Shown piece by piece: positions 25,567-33,866 of a stretch of 64,000 nucleotides of DNA (position 1 is the first letter of the stretch; each line of letters opens with the position of its first letter). The translations under genes and the position numbers were made by a program. Where the stretch lies: contig NZ_CP097267.1 of assembly GCF_028473605.1 (NCBI RefSeq), forward strand, positions 3,092,501-3,156,500, in the 5' to 3' direction. The stretch comes from Acidovorax sp. NCPPB 3576 (lineage in GTDB: Bacteria > Pseudomonadota > Gammaproteobacteria > Burkholderiales > Burkholderiaceae_C). The notes below the pieces were generated by a model. That model had not been told where the DNA came from. It worked only from the letters and a program-made list of their open reading frames with translations, and did not search any database.

Positions 25567-25850
25567 GGGCGTGCCCCGCTGCCGCCTGCGACGGCCGGCA
25601 GGATGGTCAGCGAGTCGCCGGGGCTGACCGGCGTGGACAGATCGGCCGCAAAGCGGATGTCTTCATCGTTCACATAGATGTTCATGAAGCGATGCACCCG
25701 TCCGTTGGCGACCAGGCGATCCTTGATTCCGGGATACCGAAGGTCGATCGAGTCGATGACCTCGATCACGCTTCGGCCCGAGCACTCAACGCGCTTGTGG
25801 TCCTGCGTGAGGGGACGCAGCAGTGTGGGAATGTGGACAGTGACAGTCAT
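25560..25850 (-). CDS. MoaD/ThiS-like sulfur carrier with C-terminal extension
   Basis: 96 aa ubiquitin-fold protein. The beta-grasp pattern is clear (VTVHIPTLLRPLT, NIYVNDEDIRF, PGDSLTILPAVAGG). The sulfur-accepting diglycine (89-90) is not terminal: six residues, SGARPC, follow it. In the thioquinolobactin system the carrier QbsE is likewise made with residues beyond GG, and the JAMM protease QbsD trims them before activation. A JAMM protease gene lies 14 bases upstream here, so the same processing is expected. The start is the ATG of MTVTVH; a longer frame exists but runs into the protease gene. Confidence 0.88.
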   Translation of the reverse strand: MTVTVHIPTLLRPLTQDHKRVECSGRSVIEVIDSIDLRYPGIKDRLVANGRVHRFMNIYVNDEDIRFAADLSTPVSPGDSLTILPAVAGGSGARPC

Positions 25851-25864
25851 GGAAATGGTTTCCT

Positions 25865-26281
25865 TCAGCGAGGCGGGCAATCGGAAATGACAAGCGCTTC
25901 CTCCGTGATCCGGCCCGAGACGATGCGAAAACTGCGCATCTCCGGGCTTTGTGGGTCCACAGTGGAAACAATGAGGTAGTGGGTGGCCGGGTCTGCGGCA
26001 AAGGCCACGTCGTCGCGGCTCGGGTAGGCGCGCGACGCGGTGTGCGAGTGATAAAGCACATGCGGCATCTCGCCGCGCTCGTCCAGTTCGCGCCAGACGG
26101 AGAGTTGCTCGCGCGAATCGAAGCGAAATGCATCGGTGGCGTTCGATGCATTGCGCAACGGCACCAGTCGCACGGGCGCCCCACCGGGCGGGCCGGCGAT
26201 CAGCCCGCAGGCTTCGACCGGATGGTGGGCCAGCGCATGGCGCACCATGGCATCGGCCAGTTCATGGCTCAGCAGCAACAT
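25865..26281 (-). CDS. JAMM/MPN+ metalloprotease
   Basis: 138 aa, a minimal Mov34/MPN domain. The JAMM zinc motif is complete: E23 (VEACGLIAG), H78 and H80 (YHSH), then S88 and D91 with the correct seven-residue spacing. Bacterial JAMM proteins of this size cut the tail after the GG of a neighbouring sulfur carrier (QbsD on QbsE, Mec+ on CysO). The position directly before the carrier gene and seven bases after the E1-like gene supports that role. The start is the ATG of MLLLSH; the longer frame upstream is antisense noise. Confidence 0.88.
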   Translation of the reverse strand: MLLLSHELADAMVRHALAHHPVEACGLIAGPPGGAPVRLVPLRNASNATDAFRFDSREQLSVWRELDERGEMPHVLYHSHTASRAYPSRDDVAFAADPATHYLIVSTVDPQSPEMRSFRIVSGRITEEALVISDCPPR

Positions 26282-26288
26282 CGGGCGT

Positions 26289-27452
26289 TCAGTACCTGGG
26301 CAGCGACGGGTCCACCTGATCGACCCACGCCAGGATGCCGCCTTCGAGATGGCGCACGCGGGCATAGCCACGTTCGCGCAAGGCAAGCAGCGCCTGGCGC
26401 GATCGAACGCCAGACTTGCAGTGCAGCACGATGGGCGTCTGCGGGGACAGCGCAGCCAGCCACGCATCCACAGCGATCGACCCTTTGGGCACGTGCACCG
26501 ATCCGGGAATGTTGACGATGTGGCGCTCCGAAGCCTCGCGCACGTCGATCAGCACGGGAGGCGAGTGGCCCTCCAGCAGCACCTTGAGTTCCGCCGCCGT
26601 GATGGCGGGAACCTCGCCGGATGGCGCCGTGCCAAAGCCGCAGAACGCCGGATAGTCGATGAGCCGGGTGATGCGCGTTCTCTGCGGATCACGGCGTATC
26701 GGCATGCAGCGCCAGGCCATGTCCAGCGCGTCATAGACCATGAGACGGCCGAGCAGGGACTCGCCCAGCCCGGTGATGAGCTTGATGGCCTCGGTGGCCA
26801 TGACCGACCCGATGGATGCGCACAGCACGCCCAGCACGCCCCCTTCGGCGCACGAAGGCGCAAGCTCTGGAGGGGGTGGCTCGGGATACAGGTCACGGTA
26901 GTTCAGGCCCGAGCCGCCGGGGGCGTCCTCCCAGAACACTGACGCCTGGCCCTCGAAGCGGTAGATCGAGCCCCAGACGCAAGGCTTGCCGGCCAATACG
27001 CAGGCATCGTTGACCAGGTAGCGCGTGGCGAAGTTGTCGGTGCCATCGATCACCAGGTCGTAACCATCGAGGATCTCCAGCGCGTTGTGCGCCTCCAGCC
27101 GTTGGACATGCAGCTGTATGTTCACCAGCGGATTGAGTTCCCGAAGCGCTCGCGCGGCGCTTTGCGCCTTCGGCTGCCCGAGGTCGGACATGCCGTGGAT
27201 CACCTGGCGCTGCAGGTTCGACACCTCCAACGAATCGAATTCGACGATGCCGATGCAGCCGACGCCGGCTGCGGCCAGGTACAGCAGCACCGGCGAGCCC
27301 AGCCCGCCGGCGCCGATCACGAGCACGCGGGCGGTCTTCAAGCGTCGCTGCCCGTCCAGCCCCACGTCCGGCAGCAGGAGATGGCGGCTGTAGCGGCTGA
27401 TCTCGTCCGGTGTCAGTTCAGCCCGCGGCGCGACCAAGGGAGGCAGCATCAT
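26289..27452 (-). CDS. MoeB/ThiF-type E1-like enzyme with rhodanese domain
   Basis: 387 aa. The N-terminal adenylation domain has the ATP loop GAGGLGS (47-53), VEFDSLEVSNLQRQVIH, IDGTDNFATRYLVND and SCAEGGVLGVL. The C-terminal rhodanese domain (about 280-387) has the active cysteine in LHCKSGVRSR (C345). It would adenylate the trimmed GG end of the carrier and transfer a persulfide sulfur to it, giving a thiocarboxylate. The zinc CxxC pairs of classical MoeB are not evident. The ATG overlaps the stop of the copper-associated gene. A molybdopterin role is unlikely given the neighbours. Confidence 0.9.
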   Translation of the reverse strand: MMLPPLVAPRAELTPDEISRYSRHLLLPDVGLDGQRRLKTARVLVIGAGGLGSPVLLYLAAAGVGCIGIVEFDSLEVSNLQRQVIHGMSDLGQPKAQSAARALRELNPLVNIQLHVQRLEAHNALEILDGYDLVIDGTDNFATRYLVNDACVLAGKPCVWGSIYRFEGQASVFWEDAPGGSGLNYRDLYPEPPPPELAPSCAEGGVLGVLCASIGSVMATEAIKLITGLGESLLGRLMVYDALDMAWRCMPIRRDPQRTRITRLIDYPAFCGFGTAPSGEVPAITAAELKVLLEGHSPPVLIDVREASERHIVNIPGSVHVPKGSIAVDAWLAALSPQTPIVLHCKSGVRSRQALLALRERGYARVRHLEGGILAWVDQVDPSLPRY

Positions 27453-27952
27453 GGCTTGGCTCCCTTGGCGTCGATCCCGGTACGGGAAGAGGAGGCTTCA
27501 TGCCCGGAATGCTGTCCTGCCGCGTCCATGCGGACCAGACCGTCGAAGGTGGAAAACTGCGCCCTTCGTGCAGCGGGTATGGCGCTCTCGGCCTGGGCCA
27601 GGGCAGCACTGAGCTGTTTTGCCCTGGCCTCTCCCATTCCGGTGGATTCCAGCAACTTCGCCTCTTTCAGGCCGTCGCCGCCACAGGCCGCGACCGACCA
27701 CCGGCCGGCCTTGTCACGGGCCATCAGGGCGCGCCCGCCGCGCGTGCCTTGCGTCCACCCTGCAATGGCGTTCCCACCCGCCACCACCACGGGACCCACT
27801 TCCACAGGTGCGTTCGGCTTGTTCCAGGTCGAGAGAATGACCTGGCGAATGGCGGCTTCGTCCGGCGATTCGCCGGCCATGCACGTCAACGCATTCAGGA
27901 ACAGAACGAGGGCCATGGCGATCCTGCCAGGCCAGAGACGGATGATTGTCAT
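27449..27952 (-). CDS. Copper uptake system-associated protein
   Basis: 167 aa, exported (signal peptide about 1-25, ALVLFLNALTCMAG). The central region (VILSTWNKPNAPVEVGPVVVAGGNAIAGWTQG, then GGRALMARDKAGRWSVAACGGDGLKEA) matches the family annotated as copper uptake system-associated, usually found beside TonB-type copper receptors. The C-terminal tail has a His-containing stretch (GQHSGHE). I chose the ATG over a GTG 19 codons upstream because the ATG places the signal peptide at the N-terminus. It lies between the receptor and the E1-like gene and is part of the same transcript. The name comes from my memory of the family; direct copper binding is not shown. Confidence 0.75.
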   Translation of the reverse strand: MTIIRLWPGRIAMALVLFLNALTCMAGESPDEAAIRQVILSTWNKPNAPVEVGPVVVAGGNAIAGWTQGTRGGRALMARDKAGRWSVAACGGDGLKEAKLLESTGMGEARAKQLSAALAQAESAIPAARRAQFSTFDGLVRMDAAGQHSGHEASSSRTGIDAKGAKP

Positions 27953-28005
27953 GGGTGGAATTCCTTGGGTAGTGAGGTGAAGGGAATGAGTGGGGTGAAC
28001 ATCGA

Positions 28006-29940
28006 TCACAGGCTCAGGGTCACGCCCAGCTGCGCGGATCGGCCGGGCATCGGATAGCCGCTGCGGTACGCGTACCTGCGATCAGCGAGGTTCTCCAGCG
28101 CGATGAAGACCTCGCCGCGAGGACCCAGCAGGCTCGGCAGGGCGTAGGCCACGCGCAGGTTGACGACGGCGAAGCCGCCGACGCGGGAGGTGTTGCTCGA
28201 TCCGTCGGATCGATCGCGGTTGAGCGTGAACATTTCGCTCTGGGCCTGCGCATCCAAGCTGGTGCGCCACGCCCGGTGCTGCCAGTTCGTTCCCAGGGAC
28301 AGTACGCGGCGCGGTGCATAGGGAAGATCGCTGCGGCTCGGATTGAGCAGGGTCAGCCCGGCGAACAATGACCAGGATTTGTCCATCGAATACTGCGCCG
28401 CCAGTTCAACGCCCTTGATGCGGTAGTCGCCCAGGTTGGTGAGGCCAGGCACCGCCACGGCCGGTGGAAAAGCGAAAACGTAGCGCTGGCTCAGGCGGCT
28501 CTCAAAGACCGCCAGGTCAACGCTGCTGCCCGGACGAGGCGACCAGCGCACACCCACCTCCACGTGGTTCATGCGCTCGGGCTGCAGGCCGCGCCAACTG
28601 GTCGGCGCGCCGGCCAGTGGCGGCACGATGGCATTGAGCAATGCGGCATCGAGACCGGGATGGTTCAGCCCGCGAGAGACGTTGGCGCGCAACGACAGCG
28701 AATCACCCCGGTCGATCACCAATCCCGCATGGGGGGCACTGGAGTGCCCATAGACGCTGTGGTCATAAAGGCGCACGCCGATCGAAGGCGTTGCCTTCCA
28801 GTCGTTGCCCAGCATCACCGACTGGCTGACTGCGACATGCGGGGATGTCAGGCGCAGCGAAACGCCGTCGAACGCGGTGAAGCCACCGAACGCAAGGCTA
28901 CCGCTCATGCGGTCCAGGTCGACCCCTGCGACGATCTCGCCACCCGTCCACGGCTGCAGGGTTTCCATCCACCGCAGTCCGCTGAGGCGAAATTTGCTGA
29001 GGGCATCGGCTTGGTTCGGGTTGTCGTGCCAGTTGCCTTGACCGCTGTTGTCGTAGATCTGCAGCGAACCGCGGGCATGCGCATGCTCGTGGGCGACCGA
29101 GAAGGCCGCAAAGCCGCCACGCGTATCGAATTTTCCGGTCTTCGTGGCGGGGAGTCCCTCCTGGCCGGGATCGGACACCTTGTTGTCCGCATAAAGCAGG
29201 CTCAGTCCCGCGGACCACTGTGGTGTCAATCGGTAGTCGATCCGCCCCATCACGTTGGACAGCCTGCCATCGCCATCCGGGCGACTGCCGTTGGATCGCG
29301 CCTCGCCCTGGGTCAGGGACAAACCGAAATCCCCTTGCCGCACCTGCAAGCTGGCCTGTTCGATCGTGGTGGAAAAACTGCCTGCGCTCAGGCGAGCATC
29401 CGCGGAAACGCCTTCGCGCATGGCGCGCTTGGGACTCACGTCGATCGCAGCGAAGGTATTGCCGAAGGTCTGTGGCTGCGGCCCCTTGTAGACCGTGATG
29501 CGGTCGATGCCATTCACCGGGATCAGGTCCAGCAGCGGATGATTCCAGACGCCCATATAGAACGGAATACCGTCGATGTAGGTCTTGATCTCGCTGCCCG
29601 GACGGCTGGCCCCGAGCCCGCGCACGAAGACAGCGCCCCCTTCGTCCCCGCCGAATGATCCCACCGGGTTGAATCGGGAAACGGACACGCCCGGCGTACG
29701 CCGCAAGGCAGAGGACAGGTCCAGGGCGTTGAGGTCGCGGATCTGCGCGGCCGTGACTTCGGTGGTCAGGCTGCCGAAGGCATCCGTGCGGTTGTCTTCG
29801 ATGACAGGGCTGCCAACGACCACCACGGCCGGCAATGTGGAGGTGTCGTTGTCGGTCTGTGCGAAAGCCGCACCACAGCAGGCAAGCGACGCCGACAGCG
29901 AGATCACGTGAGGACGCAGTAAAGGATGTATTTTTTCCAT
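28006..29940 (-). CDS. TonB-dependent outer-membrane receptor
   Basis: 644 aa. Signal peptide (about 1-28, ending GAAFAQ), a plug domain (residues about 35-190: VVVVGSPVIEDNR, LRRTPGVSVSRFN, VFVRGLGASRPGS, IDGIPFYMGV, ITVYKGPQPQTFGN) and a beta-barrel ending in a C-terminal aromatic/Leu strand (SAQLGVTLSL). Such receptors use TonB energy to import metal chelates. Its place in the operon suggests uptake of a copper or other metal complex of the cluster product, parallel to PdtK in the pdt locus. The start is the ATG of MEKIHP; the longer frame lacks a signal peptide. The 260-bp gap upstream may hold its own promoter. Confidence 0.9.
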   Translation of the reverse strand: MEKIHPLLRPHVISLSASLACCGAAFAQTDNDTSTLPAVVVVGSPVIEDNRTDAFGSLTTEVTAAQIRDLNALDLSSALRRTPGVSVSRFNPVGSFGGDEGGAVFVRGLGASRPGSEIKTYIDGIPFYMGVWNHPLLDLIPVNGIDRITVYKGPQPQTFGNTFAAIDVSPKRAMREGVSADARLSAGSFSTTIEQASLQVRQGDFGLSLTQGEARSNGSRPDGDGRLSNVMGRIDYRLTPQWSAGLSLLYADNKVSDPGQEGLPATKTGKFDTRGGFAAFSVAHEHAHARGSLQIYDNSGQGNWHDNPNQADALSKFRLSGLRWMETLQPWTGGEIVAGVDLDRMSGSLAFGGFTAFDGVSLRLTSPHVAVSQSVMLGNDWKATPSIGVRLYDHSVYGHSSAPHAGLVIDRGDSLSLRANVSRGLNHPGLDAALLNAIVPPLAGAPTSWRGLQPERMNHVEVGVRWSPRPGSSVDLAVFESRLSQRYVFAFPPAVAVPGLTNLGDYRIKGVELAAQYSMDKSWSLFAGLTLLNPSRSDLPYAPRRVLSLGTNWQHRAWRTSLDAQAQSEMFTLNRDRSDGSSNTSRVGGFAVVNLRVAYALPSLLGPRGEVFIALENLADRRYAYRSGYPMPGRSAQLGVTLSL

Positions 29941-30200
29941 GGCTTGGAAGGAGAACGGGTGTCGGGGTTGCCTTCGCGTTTTGCAGCGCCGGTGACCACG
30001 ACGGGTCAGGGGTTCATGCACATCCGGCCGGCCCTCGGCAATGGGCCCGGCGCTTCGGCGCAACAACGCGCGAAACAGCCTGGCCAAAAAAGGGCAAGCA
30101 AAGATGGATGGTTCAGCGCTGCGTGGCGCTGCGGGCACGGTCCGCAGGCGAATGGCTGGCGAAACTCACGCCAAGCCAATGCCGCTTTAGTTGCCGAAGA
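29941..30200. other. Gap between DUF2946 gene and receptor gene
   Basis: 260 bases without a gene. I looked for a cobalamin or other riboswitch and for a Fur or Zur box and found no convincing match. A separate promoter for the receptor gene is possible but not visible. Confidence 0.4.
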
Positions 30201-30560
30201 TCACGAAAGGAATGGAGGGCCGCGAGGCGGCAGCGGCGCGCCCAGAAGCGCCGTGATGTGCGCCGACACAAAAGGGTGCCGCGCATTGGCAGAGGGCTGG
30301 GGCAGCGCCAGCTTGTAGTGGGCCGGCGTTGCGGGCAGTGCGGCAGGCAGGCACAGGGAACAATCCAGCGCATGGTGTGCGCCCTGTTCGGCTTCGCCGC
30401 TGTCATCGACGAAAACGAGCTTCGTGCTCCCGCCATCGGAGCAAATCAGTTCCATCGCCTTGGGCTGGACCAGGGGGGAGGCCACAGCGATGCCCAGCGT
30501 CAATACGAACCACGCCAGGATCAGGCGTGCAAGCATTGAGGAGGTGCGCAGGGCATGCAT
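30201..30560 (-). CDS. DUF2946 family protein
   Basis: 119 aa with an N-terminal hydrophobic segment (LARLILAWFVLTLGIAVASP), a cysteine-containing core (MELICSDGGSTKLVF, then HHALDCSLCLPA) and a Pro-rich tail. The CxxC and His residues are typical of DUF2946, a family often found next to copper-handling genes such as TonB-type copper receptors. It is probably a periplasmic metal-binding protein or chaperone. It is the first gene of the cluster. The upstream sequence, read on the minus strand, has GGATAATCAT close before the ATG, which could be a -10 or half of a metal-regulator site. Confidence 0.78.
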   Translation of the reverse strand: MHALRTSSMLARLILAWFVLTLGIAVASPLVQPKAMELICSDGGSTKLVFVDDSGEAEQGAHHALDCSLCLPAALPATPAHYKLALPQPSANARHPFVSAHITALLGAPLPPRGPPFLS

Positions 30561-30781
30561 GGCCGATGATTATCCTTGAGTCCCGGCAGGACTGGCGGAT
30601 AAAAGTGTTTGATCGGCGTCAGTCTGGCAGAACACGCGTTGCCGCAGACCTCCGCACGAAGGATGTGCCCCGATGCCGCATTCAACGCATGGGTCCATGC
30701 TTTTGCGATTTCAGGCAGTTCCGCAGATTATTTCCAGCGCTGGCGACCGAGGACTCGGCCCTGCAAGACGGGATCGCGGGC

Positions 30782-31405
30782 TCAAAGCGCGGGGCGCATC
30801 CGTTCGGCCAGCTCGCCCTGGCCGCGCGCCTGCAGCGTGTCGGCGGCGCCGGCGATATCGCGCGGCTCGCGGTTCTGGCTGAGCTTGAATTTACCCACCA
30901 GCGAGGTCAGCGCGATCTCGATGCCCACGATGTGCTGCAGCAGGCCGTTGATGAACTCGGGCGACGAGTCGCCCATCTTCCACGGCCTGGGCTCGGCCGC
31001 CTCCTGCTGGCGCGTCAGGCGCGCCACGATGCGGCGCACGAAGCGCTCGTCGTCGTGCACGCTCAGCACGCCGTGGGCGTGCACCACCTCGTAGTTCCAC
31101 GTGGGCACCAGGCGGTGCGACTCGTGCTTGCTCGGATACCAGTTGGGCGAAATGTAGGCCTGCGGGCCATGGAACACCACCATGACCGGCGTGCCCGTGG
31201 GGCAGCGCTGCCACAGCGGATTGGCGCGGGCCACATGGGCCGACAGCAGGCCGCAAGGGCCCTCGTCCGGGTCGAACTCGAACGGCAAATGATCGGCATC
31301 CAGGCCACCCGGTCCCTGCGTGACCAGGGTGCCCAGAGGGTGCTCGCGAATCACGTGCTGCAGCGGCTCGGGCCGGGTTTCGGCGAAATGCGGTGGAATG
31401 TACAT
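30782..31405 (-). CDS. PaiB-like FMN-binding regulator family
   Basis: 207 aa. PaiB features: MYIPPHFAE at the start, LGTLVTQGPGGLDADHLPFEFD, LLSAHVARANPLWQ, VMVVFHGPQAYISPNWYPSK and WNYEVVHAHG. The family has an FMN-binding split-barrel fold and was named as a negative regulator of sporulation and proteases in Bacillus; in proteobacteria its role is unclear. It is divergent from a MocR-type regulator that probably controls it. The start is the ATG of MYIPPH, not the longer upstream frame. Confidence 0.88.
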   Translation of the reverse strand: MYIPPHFAETRPEPLQHVIREHPLGTLVTQGPGGLDADHLPFEFDPDEGPCGLLSAHVARANPLWQRCPTGTPVMVVFHGPQAYISPNWYPSKHESHRLVPTWNYEVVHAHGVLSVHDDERFVRRIVARLTRQQEAAEPRPWKMGDSSPEFINGLLQHIVGIEIALTSLVGKFKLSQNREPRDIAGAADTLQARGQGELAERMRPAL

Positions 31406-31490
31406 GGGTGCGGCTTGGTCAGGGGGAGCGTTACCCGGGACTGTCGCGCACAACCGGCACAATACGAAGGGCCAGTTTTCGATCATTTCG

Positions 31491-32987
31491 ATGGACCAGT
31501 TTCAAATCCCCTTTCATCCCGGCACCGGCCGCCGCATCTACGACCTGCTGCGCGCGCAGATCGCCGACGGAACGCTGGCCGCGGGCGCGCGGGCCCCGTC
31601 CACGCGGGCGCTGGCCGCCGACCTGGGCGTGTCGCGCACCACGGTCACCGCGGCCTATGAGCAACTGGCGGCGGAGGGCTTCTTGATCACCGCCGTGGGG
31701 CGGGCGGCCCGCGTCGCCAGTCCGCCCGCTGCGGTGGTCCCGCCGCCCTCCGCCGCCGGCCGCCGTGGCAAGGCGGCGTTGGCGCTGTCCGCCTTCGGCC
31801 GGCGGCTGGCGGGCATGGACCTGCCGGGTCTGCCCCACACGGAGCCCGCCCGCATCGACTTTCTGTACGGCGCGGTGGCCTCGCGCGACTTTCCCGCGCT
31901 GGCCTGGCGCCGCGCCTACCAGGGCGCGTTGCTGCGCCACCAGCACAGCCTGCGCTACATCCCGCCCGAAGGCGATGCCGCCCTGCGCCGCGCACTGCAA
32001 GGCTATCTGCGGCGCGCACGGGGGCTGGCCTGCGATGCCGATCAGATCGTGGTGGTACACGGATCGCAGCAGGGCATCGACCTGTGCGCGCGCCTGCTGC
32101 TGGACGCGGGCGATGCGTTTGTCTTCGAAGAACCGGGCTACCTCATGGCACGCCGCTGCTTCGAGGCCACCGGCGCCCGGCTGCGCGCCGTGCCGGTGGA
32201 CGCACACGGCCTCGATACGGCCCGCCTGCCCGGCGACGGCCAGGTGCGCCTGGCCTACGTGACGCCCTCGCACCAGTTCCCATTGGGCGGCGTGCTGCCC
32301 ATCGGCCGGCGCGTGGAGCTGCTGCAATGGGCACAGCGCCACCGCGCCTGGATCGTCGAGGACGACTACGACGGCGAGTTCCGCTACGGCCAGCGCCCCA
32401 TCGACGCGCTTCAGTCCATCGACACCGATGGCCGGGTGATCTACATGGGCACGTTTTCCAAGGCGCTGTCGCCGCAGCTTCGCCTGGGCTACCTGGTGCT
32501 GCCCACGGCCCTGGTGGCGGTGTTCCGCCAGGCCAAGCGCATGGCCGACCGGCATGCGCCGGTGCTGGAGCAGCGCACGCTGGCATCGCTGATCGACAGC
32601 GGCGCGTACGAGCGCCATGTGCGGCGCACCCGGCGCGAGCACGAACGCCGCCGCGCCGCGCTGGCCGATTCCGTTGCGCGCTACCTGCCACCCAGTGCCG
32701 AGCTGGCGGGCACAGCGGCGGGCCTGCATGGCGTGCTGTGGCTGCCGTTCATCCGGCCGCAGGACGAGGCCGCCCTGGCCGCCGCCGCGCGCGCGCAAGG
32801 CGTGGGCATCTACCCGGTGTCGCCGCTGTTCGCCAATGCGCAGCGTGGCCGGCGGGCGCGCCCCGGCGGGTGGGTGCTGGGGTATGCCAGCCTCACGGTG
32901 GCACAGATCGACGAGGGCATCCAGATCCTGGCGGGCGTGATCGCGGCATGGGTTGCGGGCGCGCCGGCTGCGGCGCAGCGGCGTTGA
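31491..32987 (+). CDS. MocR/PdxR-type GntR regulator with aminotransferase domain
   Basis: 498 aa. An N-terminal winged helix (IYDLLRAQIADGTLAAGARAPSTRALAADLGVSRTTVTAAYEQL, split here only by the domain) is fused to a fold-type I aminotransferase domain with YGAVASRDFP, HGSQQGIDL, DDYDGEFRY and the PLP lysine in GTFSKALSPQLRLGY. MocR regulators bind PLP or its adducts and control a divergent gene, which here is the PaiB-like gene 85 bases away. Several such regulators control GABA, taurine or vitamin B6 genes; the effector ligand is not predictable. Confidence 0.88.
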   Translation: MDQFQIPFHPGTGRRIYDLLRAQIADGTLAAGARAPSTRALAADLGVSRTTVTAAYEQLAAEGFLITAVGRAARVASPPAAVVPPPSAAGRRGKAALALSAFGRRLAGMDLPGLPHTEPARIDFLYGAVASRDFPALAWRRAYQGALLRHQHSLRYIPPEGDAALRRALQGYLRRARGLACDADQIVVVHGSQQGIDLCARLLLDAGDAFVFEEPGYLMARRCFEATGARLRAVPVDAHGLDTARLPGDGQVRLAYVTPSHQFPLGGVLPIGRRVELLQWAQRHRAWIVEDDYDGEFRYGQRPIDALQSIDTDGRVIYMGTFSKALSPQLRLGYLVLPTALVAVFRQAKRMADRHAPVLEQRTLASLIDSGAYERHVRRTRREHERRRAALADSVARYLPPSAELAGTAAGLHGVLWLPFIRPQDEAALAAAARAQGVGIYPVSPLFANAQRGRRARPGGWVLGYASLTVAQIDEGIQILAGVIAAWVAGAPAAAQRR

Positions 32988-33095
32988 CTGGGGCGCACGG
33001 TGGGTCCGGTTATCCTGCGCGCCCGCGCTGTCACGAACGCGCTTCATGGCCTTCGGCCAGTCTTGGCCCTCGACCCTCCCATTTTTTCGGACTGC

Positions 33096-33866
33096 ATGCA
33101 CCCTCTGCACATCCTCTGGCGAGATGAACACCTCGTCGCCGTGTACAAGCCCGCCGGCTGGCTCGTGCACCGCACCGGGCTGGACGCGGGCGAGACGCGC
33201 TTCGTCATACAGGCGCTGCGCGACCAGCTCGGGCAGCACGTGTACCCGGTGCACCGGCTCGACAAGGGCACCTGCGGCGTGCTGGTGATGGCGCTGCACC
33301 CGGCGGTGGCGCGCACGCTGTCGCAAGCCTTCGAGCACCACGCGGTGCGCAAGCGCTACCTTGCCCTGGTGCGCGGCTGGATGCCCGATGCGACAGAGGT
33401 GCACCATGCCCTGCGCCCCGACGATGCGCCGCCGGATGCCCCCGTGCAGTCGGCCCACACCTCGCTGCGGTGCCTTGCTCGGCTGGAACTGCCCGAGGCA
33501 GCAGACCCCCGCTTTCCCGGCACGCGCGCCTCGCTGGTGGAGTCCTTGCCCACCACGGGGCGGCGCCACCAGATCCGTCGCCACCTCAAGCACCTGGCGC
33601 ACCCCATCCTGGGCGATGCCACGCACGGCAAGGGCCCGCTCAACCGCTGGTGGGCCGAGCGGCTGGGCCGCCAGCGGCTGTGGCTGCACGCCTGGCACCT
33701 GGGCCTTGCGCACCCGGCCACAGGCGAATGGCTGGCGCTGGAAAGCGGGCTGCCCGACCCGTGGGCGACCGGCCCTGCAGCCGCCGCCACGGGGTCGGAC
33801 ATCGCCAGCGACGCGCTCGACTGGCAGCAACGGGTGCTTGCCCTGCCCTGGCAACCGCTGGGATGA
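33096..33866 (+). CDS. truC: tRNA pseudouridine(65) synthase TruC
   Basis: 256 aa RluA-family enzyme. The catalytic aspartate is D56 in HRLDKGTCGVL. Family-specific segments include ILWRDEHLVAVYKPAGWLVH, VRKRYLALVRGW, GRRHQIRRHLKHLAHPILGD and THGKGPLNRWW. The last segment is typical of TruC, which modifies U65 in tRNA-Ile and tRNA-Asp. The start is the ATG of MHPLHI; an upstream extension is shadow sequence. Confidence 0.9.
   Translation: MHPLHILWRDEHLVAVYKPAGWLVHRTGLDAGETRFVIQALRDQLGQHVYPVHRLDKGTCGVLVMALHPAVARTLSQAFEHHAVRKRYLALVRGWMPDATEVHHALRPDDAPPDAPVQSAHTSLRCLARLELPEAADPRFPGTRASLVESLPTTGRRHQIRRHLKHLAHPILGDATHGKGPLNRWWAERLGRQRLWLHAWHLGLAHPATGEWLALESGLPDPWATGPAAAATGSDIASDALDWQQRVLALPWQPLG

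Noticed and set aside
26289-27452. MoeB for molybdopterin synthesis or ThiF for thiamine
   Set aside because: The neighbours (JAMM protease, carrier with tail, CaiB, AMP ligase, receptor) and the rhodanese fusion fit thiocarboxylate systems better, and no other moa or thi gene is adjacent.
29941-30200. Possible cobalamin or other riboswitch before the TonB receptor
   Set aside because: I could not find the conserved B12-box or other known riboswitch cores on the coding strand.
30561-30590. GGATAATCAT near the start of the DUF2946 gene as a Fur box
   Set aside because: Only about half of the 19-bp Fur consensus is present, and the motif equally fits a -10 element; not enough to call an operator.
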